A stretch of DNA of 64,000 nt from an uncultured Litoreibacter sp. (lineage in GTDB: Bacteria; Pseudomonadota; Alphaproteobacteria; Rhodobacterales; Rhodobacteraceae), in assembly GCF_947487515.1 (NCBI RefSeq), contig NZ_CANKWO010000003.1, positions 637,103 to 701,102 of the forward strand, given 5' to 3'. Positions 17,549-26,106 of the stretch are shown here, in pieces; positions within the stretch are counted from its first letter, which is position 1; every line of letters begins with the position of its first letter. A program made the translations under genes and the position numbers. The notes below the pieces were generated by a model, which saw only the letters and a program-made list of their open reading frames with translations, ran no database searches and was not told the DNA's origin.

Positions 17549-19974
17549 TCCGCGGCCTCCAAGGCTAAGTCTGTAAGGGGGTGGTAGGCGTCGTCTTTGG
17601 CGACATGCTGTGCCCATGGGTCTTTGCGATAGACTGTTTGGGACAGGTCAAATCGTGCGGCAAGGGCAGCACGGGTGTCGCGATCGTTGATCTGCTCTTG
17701 AATCCATTCAAGTCCGACCTTCGCCATCCACTTGTAGATGCGGTCAAGATATTTGGCGTTCTCTCGGTAGGACTGAGTGACGGCCTTGACGACCTCTATC
17801 ACGTCCTCTTCTGTGGGGACCTGACACAAGGGCTGTGTTTCGCGCACATCCATGCCCGCGGCCCCGCCGATGCTGATTTGAAAGCCGCTGTCGACACAAA
17901 CGATGCCAATGTCTTTGCAGGTCGCCTCGGCGCAGTTTCGGGGGCATCCAGAGACAGCCAGTTTCAACTTGTGAGGCGTCCACGAGCCCCAGAGTATTTT
18001 CTCCAGCTTGATCCCCAAACCGGTGCTGTCTTGTGTGCCAAACCGGCAATGATCTGTACCGACGCAGGTTTTCACCGTACGCAGACCTTTGGAATACGCA
18101 TGCCCCGAGACCATGCCAGCCTTGTTCAGGTCGCTCCAGATTTCTGGAAGATCTTCGCCTTTGACGCCCAACAGGTCGATGCGTTGTCCGCCGGTCACCT
18201 TCACCGTTGGCACCTCGAATTTGTCGGCGGCATCGGCAATCGCACGAAGTTCGTCTGGGGTGGTAATCCCGCCCCACATTCGCGGCACGACGCTAAAGGT
18301 GCCGTCTTTTTGGATATTGGCATGTTTACGTTCGTTGACGAAACGCGATTGCGGATCATCAAGGTAGTCCAGCGGCCAGTCCGACAACAGATAGTAGTTC
18401 AATGCAGGGCGGCAAATGTGACAACCGCAAGATGTCTTCCACCCGCATTCCTGCCATACAGCGGGCATTGATTTCAGGCTTTGGCTCTTGATCATGCGCC
18501 GCACGTCTTCATGGGTCATGTCGGTGCAGCCGCAGATGGAAGCAGCGGCAGGGACAACAAAGTCATCCCCCAAGGTGACAGCCAGCACTTGTTCCACCAA
18601 TCCGGTGCAGGTGCCGCAGGACGCGGAGGCCTTGGTTGTGGATTTGATCGCGTTTAGGTCGGATGCTCCGGCGGCGATGGCGTCCTCAATTTGCCCTTTG
18701 CAAATGCCGTTGCAGCCACAAATCTCCGCATCACGCGGTAAGGCTGCAACGGCTAAGAGCGGGTCCGAAGGGGTTCCCCCTTGGAACGCAGGTCCGAAAA
18801 TCAACGTGTCGCGCATGTCCGTGATGTCGACCTTGTCGCGGATTAATCCGAAGAACCAGTTGCTGTCTGCGGTGTCGCCATACATCACCACCCCGATCAC
18901 CTGATTGTTGGCAATGACCAAGCGCCGGTAAACCCCGCGGGCAGGGTCGCGAAACACGATGTCTTCACGGCCCTCACCTTCTGCGAAGTCGCCAGCGCTG
19001 AACAGATCGCAGCCGGTTACTTTCAGCTTGGTGGATAGTTCCTTTTGGACGAACTGGGCCTCTTGTCCCATCAAAGTCGACGCCGCGACCTTGGCTTGGT
19101 CATACAGCGGTGCCACAAGGCCGAAAATCGCGCCGTTGTGCTCGACACATTCTCCGACCGCCAGAATATCCGCGTCCGAGGTCACCATGTGATCGTCCAC
19201 ATGTATGCCCCTTCCCACCGCCAGATCAGAGTCTGCTGCGAGCGCCACATTGGGGCGGATGCCCACGGCCATAACCAGCAAATCGCAGGGCAATTCGGTT
19301 CCGTCGTCCAGCCGCAAGGCTTTGACATGCCCGTCTTCGCCAAGAATTTCAGAGGAGTTGGCCGAGCATTTGACCGTGATGCCTTTGTCTACAAGCGCCT
19401 TGCGCAGCAGGTAGCCTGCGGCTTCATCCAACTGCCTTTCCATCAAGTGCCCCATGATATGGACAACGGTCACATCGACGCCGCGTGCAGCCATTCCCGC
19501 GGCCGCCTCCAGCCCCAGCAGGCCGCCCCCGATGACCACACATTTGTTATCGGGTCCCAGACCCATCATGCGTTCAGTGTCCTCCAAGTCGCGATAGGCG
19601 ATAACACCTTCTAACTCGTGACCGGGCAGTGGGATCATAAACGGGTTGGATCCCGTTCCAAGCAGCAGTTTGTCGTAAAACAAAACCTCGCCATTTTCTG
19701 CGGTGATACTCCGCTCGGCGCGATTGATCGAGGTGACCTTTTCGCCGAAGCGACAGGTGACGTTGTTGTCACTATACCACTGGGCGGTATGGGTTTCGAT
19801 GTCGTCGTAGGTCTTTTCGCCCGCGAGGACAGGGGACAACATGATGCGGTTGTAGTTGCCGCGGGGTTCCGCGTTGAACAGCGTGACGTTGACGTCTGCG
19901 TTGTTGTCTAAAAGATGTTCCAATGCGCGGCCTGTGGCCATGCCTGCGCCGATGATAATCAGATTCTGGGTCAT
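17545..19974 (-). CDS. nirB: NAD(P)H-dependent nitrite reductase large subunit
   Basis: The 809-residue flavoprotein has an N-terminal FAD/NAD-binding region (IIGAGMATGRALEHL; VVIGGGLLGLEAA), two BFD-like [2Fe-2S] segments (ICGCNGICKGQ and ICGCTDMTHEDV), and a C-terminal siroheme/[4Fe-4S] domain with CVGTDHCRFG and SGCPRNCAE. It reduces nitrite to ammonium. It overlaps the nrtCD stop by TAATG and the nirD start by ATGA. The siroheme is supplied by the pathway of the downstream cysG. Confidence 0.96.
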   Translation of the reverse strand: MTQNLIIIGAGMATGRALEHLLDNNADVNVTLFNAEPRGNYNRIMLSPVLAGEKTYDDIETHTAQWYSDNNVTCRFGEKVTSINRAERSITAENGEVLFYDKLLLGTGSNPFMIPLPGHELEGVIAYRDLEDTERMMGLGPDNKCVVIGGGLLGLEAAAGMAARGVDVTVVHIMGHLMERQLDEAAGYLLRKALVDKGITVKCSANSSEILGEDGHVKALRLDDGTELPCDLLVMAVGIRPNVALAADSDLAVGRGIHVDDHMVTSDADILAVGECVEHNGAIFGLVAPLYDQAKVAASTLMGQEAQFVQKELSTKLKVTGCDLFSAGDFAEGEGREDIVFRDPARGVYRRLVIANNQVIGVVMYGDTADSNWFFGLIRDKVDITDMRDTLIFGPAFQGGTPSDPLLAVAALPRDAEICGCNGICKGQIEDAIAAGASDLNAIKSTTKASASCGTCTGLVEQVLAVTLGDDFVVPAAASICGCTDMTHEDVRRMIKSQSLKSMPAVWQECGWKTSCGCHICRPALNYYLLSDWPLDYLDDPQSRFVNERKHANIQKDGTFSVVPRMWGGITTPDELRAIADAADKFEVPTVKVTGGQRIDLLGVKGEDLPEIWSDLNKAGMVSGHAYSKGLRTVKTCVGTDHCRFGTQDSTGLGIKLEKILWGSWTPHKLKLAVSGCPRNCAEATCKDIGIVCVDSGFQISIGGAAGMDVRETQPLCQVPTEEDVIEVVKAVTQSYRENAKYLDRIYKWMAKVGLEWIQEQINDRDTRAALAARFDLSQTVYRKDPWAQHVAKDDAYHPLTDLALEAAE

Positions 19975-21647
19975 TATTCTGCCGCCAGTGCTGGTTTGGG
20001 TTTAGGTTTCGCGCCGTGCTCATATTCCTCAAGGAAATCGAGAACTTCTGCGCGGTAATTGTAGTAATCCGGATGCTCGAGCAGTGCTTTGCGCGTGCGA
20101 GGACGCGGGAGATTTACATCCGTGATCTTGCCGATTGTGGCCTGCGGCCCATTGGTCATCATCACCACGCGGTCGGCCAGCAAGATCGCTTCGTCAACGT
20201 CATGGGTGACACAAACGGCGGTGACTTTGGTGCGCGACCAAACCTCCATCAGAACCTCTTGCAGTTCCCAACGGGTCAGGCTGTCGAGCATGCCGAAGGG
20301 TTCATCCAGTAGCAACAGCTTGGGCGACAGGGCGAAGGCGCGGGCGATACCAACCCGCTGCTTCATGCCGTTGGACATGCTGGAGGCCTGCTTGTCCATG
20401 CTGTCGGCCAACCCGACGCGTTCAAGGTAGTACTCGATGACGTCTTGGCGCTCGGATTGCGACGCGCGTGGGTAGACTTTATCGACCCCAATGGCGACGT
20501 TTTCCTTGGCCGATAACCAAGGGAACAGGTTGGGCGATTGAAACACCACCGCGCGCTCTGGGTCGGCGCCTTCGACGTTCCAGCCATCAAGGCGAATTGC
20601 CCCTTTGGAAATTGGGTTGAGGCCCGCGGCCATGGTCAGAACCGTGGATTTCCCGCAGCCCGAATGGCCAATCAGGCTGATGAATTCGCCTTTGTTCACC
20701 TTCAGATTGAAGTCCTCCACAACCGTAAGCGGGCCTTTGGGGGTCGGGTAAACTTTATGCAGTTTGGAAAACACAAGGTAGCGGTCCTCGATCCCCCCTT
20801 TTTGGGCCTCTTTGACAGCTGCTGGCACCGAATGGATCGGCGTCACATCTGGAAGAACACGCGTGTCCCCAGTCTTCGCGGCAATGCCAACATCCATCAG
20901 GTATTTTGTCACCTGTGCCCGCAGCGTTTTGAAGCCTTCGTCGTCATTCATCGCCCCACGATCTCTGGGGCGCGGCAGGTTTACCTCAACGGGATCAGCC
21001 AAGGTGCCATCAGGGTTCAACGGGATGATCCGGTCCGCCAGCAAGATGGCTTCATCCACGTCATTGGTGATCAGCAAGCAGGTCTTCCGCTCTGTCTCCC
21101 AAATATCAAGGATTTCATCTGCGAGATTGGCACGGGTTAACGCATCCAGAGCACTCAGCGGCTCGTCCAGCAGCAAAACTTCGGGGGTCATGGCCAATGC
21201 GCGCGCCACCGAGACCCGCTGACGCATGCCACCGGACAGCTCTGACGGGCGACGGGAGATCGCATGCGACAGCCCAACCATGCCGACATAGTGGTCGATT
21301 TTTGCCTGCCGCTCTTCGCGAGACAACTTTGGGAAGACCGCGTCCACAGCCAGCCCGACATTTCCGCCCACTGTCAGCCACGGCATCAAAGAATAGCTTT
21401 GAAACACCAATCCGCGTTCCGGACCGGGGCCGGTGATCGGGGCCCCTTTGAAGCTGACCTTGCCGGCGTCGGGCATCTCTAGCCCTGCGATCAAATTCAT
21501 CAGGGTCGATTTCCCCGTGCCCGAGAAGCCCAAGATCGCGATGAATTCCCCATCTTTGATCTCTAGGTTCACATCCTTCAGGACATCGATGCGATTGGTG
21601 CCTTGCCCGAAGGATTTCGAGACGTTTTCGAGTTTCAGAATGCTCAT
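19974..21647 (-). CDS. Nitrate ABC transporter, two fused ATP-binding domains
   Basis: The 557-residue protein carries two complete nucleotide-binding domains. NBD1 (about 1-255) has GFSGTGKST, LSGGMRQRVSVARAL and LLLDEPLSALD. NBD2 (about 280-540) has GHSGCGKST, a slightly altered signature MSNGMKQRVGIARAF, and LLLDEPFGMLD. Both resemble NrtD/NrtC-type domains, but unlike cyanobacterial NrtC there is no fused substrate-binding domain. With NrtB and NrtA it makes a nitrate importer. An NrtCD-type label is apt. Confidence 0.9.
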   Translation of the reverse strand: MSILKLENVSKSFGQGTNRIDVLKDVNLEIKDGEFIAILGFSGTGKSTLMNLIAGLEMPDAGKVSFKGAPITGPGPERGLVFQSYSLMPWLTVGGNVGLAVDAVFPKLSREERQAKIDHYVGMVGLSHAISRRPSELSGGMRQRVSVARALAMTPEVLLLDEPLSALDALTRANLADEILDIWETERKTCLLITNDVDEAILLADRIIPLNPDGTLADPVEVNLPRPRDRGAMNDDEGFKTLRAQVTKYLMDVGIAAKTGDTRVLPDVTPIHSVPAAVKEAQKGGIEDRYLVFSKLHKVYPTPKGPLTVVEDFNLKVNKGEFISLIGHSGCGKSTVLTMAAGLNPISKGAIRLDGWNVEGADPERAVVFQSPNLFPWLSAKENVAIGVDKVYPRASQSERQDVIEYYLERVGLADSMDKQASSMSNGMKQRVGIARAFALSPKLLLLDEPFGMLDSLTRWELQEVLMEVWSRTKVTAVCVTHDVDEAILLADRVVMMTNGPQATIGKITDVNLPRPRTRKALLEHPDYYNYRAEVLDFLEEYEHGAKPKPKPALAAE

Positions 21648-21653
21648 GCGGGC

Positions 21654-22727
21654 CTACCGGTTTTCTGTGAAGGTGAACATGGACTGAAGGGCAAACATCA
21701 CCCGATCCAAAAGGAAGCCGATAATCCCGATGGTGAAGACCGCAACCATGATCTTTGCCAAGGATTGAGAAGAGCCGTTTTGGAATTCATCCCAAACAAA
21801 CTTCCCCAACCCTGGGTTTTGCGCCAGCATTTCGGCGGCGATCAGCACCATCCAGCCGACCCCAAGGGACAGGCGCAGACCGGTGAAAATCAAAGGCAAT
21901 GCAGACGGCAGCACAAGCTTGGTGATTTTGGCATATGTGCTCATTTTCAGCACCTTCGACACGCTGACCAGATCGCGATCAATCGAGGAAACCCCAAGGG
22001 CGGTGTTTATCAAGGTAGGCCACAAAGAGCACAGGGTGACCGTGATGGCTGATACCAAAAATGACTTGGAAAACATGCCGTCATTGGTGGCATAGGCCGC
22101 CGATACGATCATTGTCACAATGGGAAGCCACGCCAGCGGGCTGACGGGTTTGAATATTTGAATGATGGGGTTGATGGCGGCGTTTGCAGTCGGGGACAGC
22201 CCCGCCATAATCCCCAAGGGAATGGCAACGAGGGAGCCGATCAAGAAGCCAAAGAACACCGTTTTGATAGATGTCCAAATCTGTTGGTAATAGGTTGGTT
22301 TTCCTGTGTAGACACGGCTGCGAATGTCGTCTTCGCGCCCCTGTGCGATCAACTTGGCGTTGCGGGCGTCCTGACGTTCGTAGAAGGCGGCTTCCTTGCC
22401 CCGTTCGCGGACGGCGTCGGCGTTTAGATTGACGGCTTGTTCCCACACTTGCACGGGGCCGGGGATGGCGCCAAGCGATGTGTGAACTGTCGGAGCCAAG
22501 GTGGCCCATGCCGTGATGAACACTACGATGGCCAACAAGGGCACGCCCAATAGGCGCCAGATCTCCGACATTTGCCCGCGCGGATTGTCCCCTGCGGCCG
22601 CTTTCAGGATCGGCGTCAGCCACGCAACTCCGAACACCTGAAACCAGGCATCTGCTTTGTTAATTCGCGTGAAGCGTCTGGCGCGACGAGCTTCTTGCTC
22701 GATGCTGTCTGGATCAATGGCGGTCAT
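21654..22727 (-). CDS. nrtB: Nitrate ABC transporter permease
   Basis: The 357-residue membrane protein has the BPD_transp_1 permease region with the coupling-loop sequence LGVGWMVLIAAEML (EAA-like) near residue 300. Its N-terminal extension, including a segment of about 60 charged residues (residues 105-150), is longer than in cyanobacterial NrtB but common in proteobacterial ones. It is 6 bp upstream of nrtCD and 77 bp downstream of nrtA. Confidence 0.9.
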   Translation of the reverse strand: MTAIDPDSIEQEARRARRFTRINKADAWFQVFGVAWLTPILKAAAGDNPRGQMSEIWRLLGVPLLAIVVFITAWATLAPTVHTSLGAIPGPVQVWEQAVNLNADAVRERGKEAAFYERQDARNAKLIAQGREDDIRSRVYTGKPTYYQQIWTSIKTVFFGFLIGSLVAIPLGIMAGLSPTANAAINPIIQIFKPVSPLAWLPIVTMIVSAAYATNDGMFSKSFLVSAITVTLCSLWPTLINTALGVSSIDRDLVSVSKVLKMSTYAKITKLVLPSALPLIFTGLRLSLGVGWMVLIAAEMLAQNPGLGKFVWDEFQNGSSQSLAKIMVAVFTIGIIGFLLDRVMFALQSMFTFTENR

Positions 22728-22765
22728 GTTGAAGCCTGTCTTAGAAGATGATGAAGGAGGAAGGC

Positions 22766-22796
22766 TCCACCGCGCGGTAACTCTGCGCGCGGTGGA
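22766..22796 (-). other. Intercistronic hairpin between nrtA and nrtB
   Basis: TCCACCGCGCG and CGCGCGGTGGA form a perfect 11-bp GC-rich stem around a 9-nt loop, without a T-run. Such structures after binding-protein genes often stabilise upstream mRNA, giving more binding protein than permease. That role is inferred. Confidence 0.6.
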
Positions 22797-22804
22797 AGAA
22801 GCGT

Positions 22805-24172
22805 TTAGTTCTGGATGTTGGACCCTGCGATGACCTGATCGCCTTTGAGCCCGATCGGCAGGCTCTCTAGATAGGCGTTCGGAGTGCGCCCGTCGTAGCC
22901 GATACCGTCGATGACATCTGCTGCAGGGGTCGGGGCTTTGAACCCGTCGCTATCCCATGGGAAATCAGCTTCATTTGCCAATTCCTCGTCGACCAGCAAG
23001 CGGGCCGCTTGCAAGTAGATATCGGGGCGGTAGACGGATTGCGCCGTTTCAACGAACCATTCGTCGCTTTTGGGTTCAGCGATTTGCCCCCAACGGCGCA
23101 TCTGGGACAAGTACCAGATCGCATCGGAATAGAACGGGTAGGTCGCGTTGTATCTGAAGAATACGTTGAAGTCGGGGACGTCGCGCACATCGCCTTTTTC
23201 ATATTCGAAAGTGCCGGTCATAGAGTTGGCGATGACATCCGCATCGGCCCCAACATATTCCGAACGCGCAAGGATTTCGACGGCTTCTTCACGGTTGGCG
23301 TTATTGTTCTCATCCAGCCAGATCGCAGCGCGGATCAAGGCTTTGGTCAAAGCAATGGTGGTGTTGGGGTTTTCTTTGGTGAACTCCGCGGACAGGCCGA
23401 AGACCTTTTCGGGGTTGTTGCGCCATAGTTCATAATCGGTGATGACTGGCACGCCGATCCCTTTGAAAACGGCTTGTTGGTTCCAAGGCTCACCGACGCT
23501 GTAGCCGAAGATTGTGCCTGCCTCCATGGTGGAAGGCATTTGCGGGGGCGGGGTTACGCTGAGGAAAACATCTGCCCCGATTTGCCCGCTCACATCTTCC
23601 GGAGAGTAGTATCCAGGTTCAATACCACCTGCCGCCAACCAGTACCGCAACTCGTAGTTGTGCGTGGAGACCGGAAACACCATTCCCATGTTGAACGGAA
23701 CGCCTTGGTCCTTGTATTCTTCTACCACCGGAGCAAGAGACGCCGCTGAAATTGGGTGTTGGGGGCGTCCGTCTTCCATCAACGGGACATGGGGGCGCAT
23801 TTGCTCCCAAATATCGTTGGAAACGGTGATCCCGTTGCCATTCAGGTCCATCGAAAACGGGGTTACGATATGGGCCTTCGTGCCGTAGCCAATGGTCGCG
23901 GCGAGCGGCTGGCCCGCCAACATATGCGCGCCATCCAGTTGGCCATCGATGACGCCATCCAGCAGAACTTTCCAATTGGCCTGCGCTTCAAGCCGAACGA
24001 ATAGGCCCTCGTCTTCAAAGTACCCGTTTTCATAGGCGACAGCCAAAGGGGCCATGTCAGTGAGCTTGATGAAGCCGAAGGTCAGTTCATCTTTCTCGAG
24101 ATCCAGCATTTCGGCCATGGCTGGGCTGGTGCAAAGAATAGACGAAGCAAGTAGCCATTTGAGTGTGTTCAT
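22805..24172 (-). CDS. nrtA: Nitrate-binding periplasmic protein
   Basis: The 455-residue protein starts at ATG 24172 with a Sec-type signal peptide ([20 protein letters not shown]). The rest matches the NrtA/NasF family: [23 protein letters not shown] at the start of the mature part and [19 protein letters not shown] near the middle. The frame extending to 24544 runs through the ANTAR leader and is rejected. It captures nitrate for NrtB and NrtCD. Expression is predicted to depend on antitermination by NasT in its leader. Confidence 0.93.
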   Translation of the reverse strand: MNTLKWLLASSILCTSPAMAEMLDLEKDELTFGFIKLTDMAPLAVAYENGYFEDEGLFVRLEAQANWKVLLDGVIDGQLDGAHMLAGQPLAATIGYGTKAHIVTPFSMDLNGNGITVSNDIWEQMRPHVPLMEDGRPQHPISAASLAPVVEEYKDQGVPFNMGMVFPVSTHNYELRYWLAAGGIEPGYYSPEDVSGQIGADVFLSVTPPPQMPSTMEAGTIFGYSVGEPWNQQAVFKGIGVPVITDYELWRNNPEKVFGLSAEFTKENPNTTIALTKALIRAAIWLDENNNANREEAVEILARSEYVGADADVIANSMTGTFEYEKGDVRDVPDFNVFFRYNATYPFYSDAIWYLSQMRRWGQIAEPKSDEWFVETAQSVYRPDIYLQAARLLVDEELANEADFPWDSDGFKAPTPAADVIDGIGYDGRTPNAYLESLPIGLKGDQVIAGSNIQN

Positions 24173-24194
24173 TTTTTGAGTCCCTGTGGAAATG

Positions 24195-24249
24195 CAAAAA
24201 GCCGCACGATTGACGCACGCGGGAGGAGGTGCATGCACAATCGAGCGGC
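24195..24249 (-). terminator. Intrinsic terminator in the nrtA leader
   Basis: In the RNA, GCCGCTCGATTG (24238-24249) pairs with CAATCGTGCGGC (24201-24212) with one mismatch, followed at once by UUUUUG (24195-24200). The ATG of nrtA lies 23 bp further on. Formation of antiterminator P2 removes GCCGCUC from this stem. Confidence 0.9.
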
Positions 24250-24286
24250 GTTGCTCATAAATTCGGTAGCCAACGGCGTTGTTGGC
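24195..24286 (-). promoter_or_regulatory. ANTAR two-hairpin antiterminator leader of nrtA
   Basis: In the minus-strand RNA, hairpin P1 is GCCAAC-AACGCC-GTTGGC (24269-24286) and hairpin P2 is GAGC-AACGCC-GCTC (24243-24256). Both loops are hexamers with A at position 1 and G at position 4, the known ANTAR signature. P2 shares bases with the 5' arm of the following terminator, so the two structures exclude each other. The ANTAR protein NasT, encoded just upstream, is the obvious binder. Confidence 0.92.
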
Positions 24287-24515
24287 CGGAACAGGCATCG
24301 TTGCCTTGAAGTTAATTCTGGCCTGTTTCTTAAGCGAAGGCGACGCAGGGGGCAGCTTTTTGCGCCGCAATGCAGCAATTGATGATTTTTTTGGCATTCT
24401 TTGGGCGTGGAAGCCGAAAAAACTGCCCCAAAGAAGCCGGATCATCCGAAGAATCGGACAGGCGTTGAAGCTGAAGGAATCGTCGATAGGGGGATCGTTT
24501 GCGGTTAGGGCAGTA

Positions 24516-25100
24516 TCACTGCAAGAGATCGGCGGTGGAGACAATGGCGGTTGCTACGTCAATCACTTTGCGCCCTTGATCCATCGCGGTTTTCCGCAGC
24601 AGGTTATAGGCCTCTTGCTCCGAAACCTGACGTGCAGAGATAAGCACGCCTTTTGCGCGATCGATAGTTTTACGGTCGATCAGGGCCTGCTTGGCTGCGT
24701 CCAACTCTGTTTGCATCTTGTCGATCACTGAAAAGCGGATGATCGCGGTTTCCAGCACAGATTTGACCCGATCCGCCTGCATTCCGTTGACCACATAAGC
24801 GCTCAGGCCTGCAAAAATCGCGGCCTGCGTTCGTGCCGCGTCAGTTTGCTCTACAAACACAGCAACCGGTCGCTGATGCGCGCCGGACATCTTCCCAATC
24901 TGTTTCAACATATCACAATCGGGATTGGAGAGGTGAATGAGAATGGCATCAGGGTCTTGCAGCGCCAGTGTTTGCTCCAGCGAGGCCAAAGACGACAAGA
25001 GAGTTACAGTGCCCCAGGCGTCATGCTCCAAGGCGTCACTGATTTCGCGAGCAACGGGCGCAGCGGGGTCAACCACCAGTATGTTCAGATTGCGGTGCAC
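24516..25100 (-). CDS. nasT: ANTAR-domain antitermination regulator NasT
   Basis: The 194-residue protein has an N-terminal pseudo-receiver domain ([14 protein letters not shown]...) and a C-terminal ANTAR RNA-binding domain ([35 protein letters not shown]), the order seen in NasT. It begins at GTG 25100, the first start after an in-frame TAG. It should bind the two-hairpin leader of nrtA and prevent termination. In studied species NasT is held inactive by NasS, a nitrate-binding NrtA homologue; no nasS is adjacent here. Confidence 0.92.
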   Translation of the reverse strand: MHRNLNILVVDPAAPVAREISDALEHDAWGTVTLLSSLASLEQTLALQDPDAILIHLSNPDCDMLKQIGKMSGAHQRPVAVFVEQTDAARTQAAIFAGLSAYVVNGMQADRVKSVLETAIIRFSVIDKMQTELDAAKQALIDRKTIDRAKGVLISARQVSEQEAYNLLRKTAMDQGRKVIDVATAIVSTADLLQ

Positions 25101-25290
25101 CCAATGTGCCTACGCCCAACCAAGACGTGAAAACACAAGATCCCCTGCATGACATCGCCAAGTAGCGTGATTCTCGCCCCCTGCCGCATAAAGCTGCGGC
25201 GCTTTGTCCAAGGAGTGATCACATTGAAAACTCCTGCGTGCGAAGGTAACTAGTGCCCGACGGTCGCTGGGGCCGATGAGGAGGACTAAT

Positions 25291-26058
25291 ATGATTTTGG
25301 GAAACAACATGGCTGCGGTCGTAACAGGCGGTGGGTCTGGCTTGGGAGAAGCCACAGCACGTGCATTGGCGGCAAAAGGGCTCAAGGTCGCGATCTTTGA
25401 CCGTAACGCCGAGGCTGGTGAAGCGGTTGCATCTGAGATCGGTGGGCTGTTTTGCAACGCGGATGTGACAGACAGTGACAGCATGAACGCGGCCTTCGAA
25501 GCCGCGCGCGCCGCACATGGGCAGGAACGTGTTTTGGTGTGCTGCGCAGGCATCGCACCTGGTGCCAAAACTGTGTCCAAAGGCGAGCCACACGACGCAC
25601 AGCTTTTCCGCACCGCGCTGGATGTGAATTTATACGGGGTCTTTTTGGCCTCGTCTCTGGCGGCCGCAGGCATGTCGGAAGCCGAAGCTATCAACGAGGA
25701 TGGCGAACGCGGCGTTATCATCAACACGGCCTCCATTGCGGCCTTTGACGGGCAAATGGGGCAAATTGCCTATGCGGCTTCTAAGGCGGGAATCGTTGGC
25801 ATGACTTTGCCAATGGCGCGCGACCTTAGCCGCTCGGGAGTTCGGGTGATGGCAATCGCACCTGGGCTGTTTGGAACCCCGATGATGAAGGGCTTGCCAC
25901 AAGAGGTTCAGGATTCACTGGCGGATAAAACACCATTCCCGCAGCGTCTTGGGGATCCGGCAGAGTTCGCGTCTCTGGTGTGCTCCATCTGTGAGAACGC
26001 CATGATGAACGGTGAAGTTATTCGTTTGGATGGCGCAATTCGCATGGCGGCCAAGTAA
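25291..26058 (+). CDS. Short-chain dehydrogenase/reductase (3-hydroxyacyl-CoA dehydrogenase type II-like)
   Basis: The 255-residue SDR has the NAD-binding TGGGSGLGEATA motif near residue 11, the active-site NTASIAAFDGQ serine region and YAASK (Tyr and Lys). The closest family by these motifs is HSD17B10-type 3-hydroxyacyl-CoA dehydrogenase. AGGAGGAC precedes ATG 25291, so the upstream frame start at 25276 is not used. It is divergent from nasT and convergent with znuA. A role in branched-chain or short-chain acyl-CoA oxidation is an inference. Confidence 0.85.
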   Translation: MILGNNMAAVVTGGGSGLGEATARALAAKGLKVAIFDRNAEAGEAVASEIGGLFCNADVTDSDSMNAAFEAARAAHGQERVLVCCAGIAPGAKTVSKGEPHDAQLFRTALDVNLYGVFLASSLAAAGMSEAEAINEDGERGVIINTASIAAFDGQMGQIAYAASKAGIVGMTLPMARDLSRSGVRVMAIAPGLFGTPMMKGLPQEVQDSLADKTPFPQRLGDPAEFASLVCSICENAMMNGEVIRLDGAIRMAAK

Positions 26059-26064
26059 ATCAAA

Positions 26065-26099
26065 GAGCCGCCCAATGACCCAAAGGTCTTGGGCGGCTC
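26065..26099. terminator. Bidirectional terminator between the SDR gene and znuA
   Basis: GAGCCGCCCAA and TTGGGCGGCTC form a perfect 11-bp stem, continued inward by GACC/GGTC. It sits between two convergent stops (26058 and 26107). The flanking T-run is short. Confidence 0.8.
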
Positions 26100-26106
26100 G
26101 ACGGCG

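Noticed and set aside
22805-24544. Long nrtA start at 24544
   Set aside because: It would translate through the ANTAR hairpins and terminator; ATG 24172 with a signal peptide fits the family.
25080-25110. Sigma-54 (-24/-12) promoter, GGCAC-N6-TGC, before nasT
   Set aside because: GG and GC spacing fits, but the -12 element falls on the nasT start codon, so transcription would begin inside the gene.
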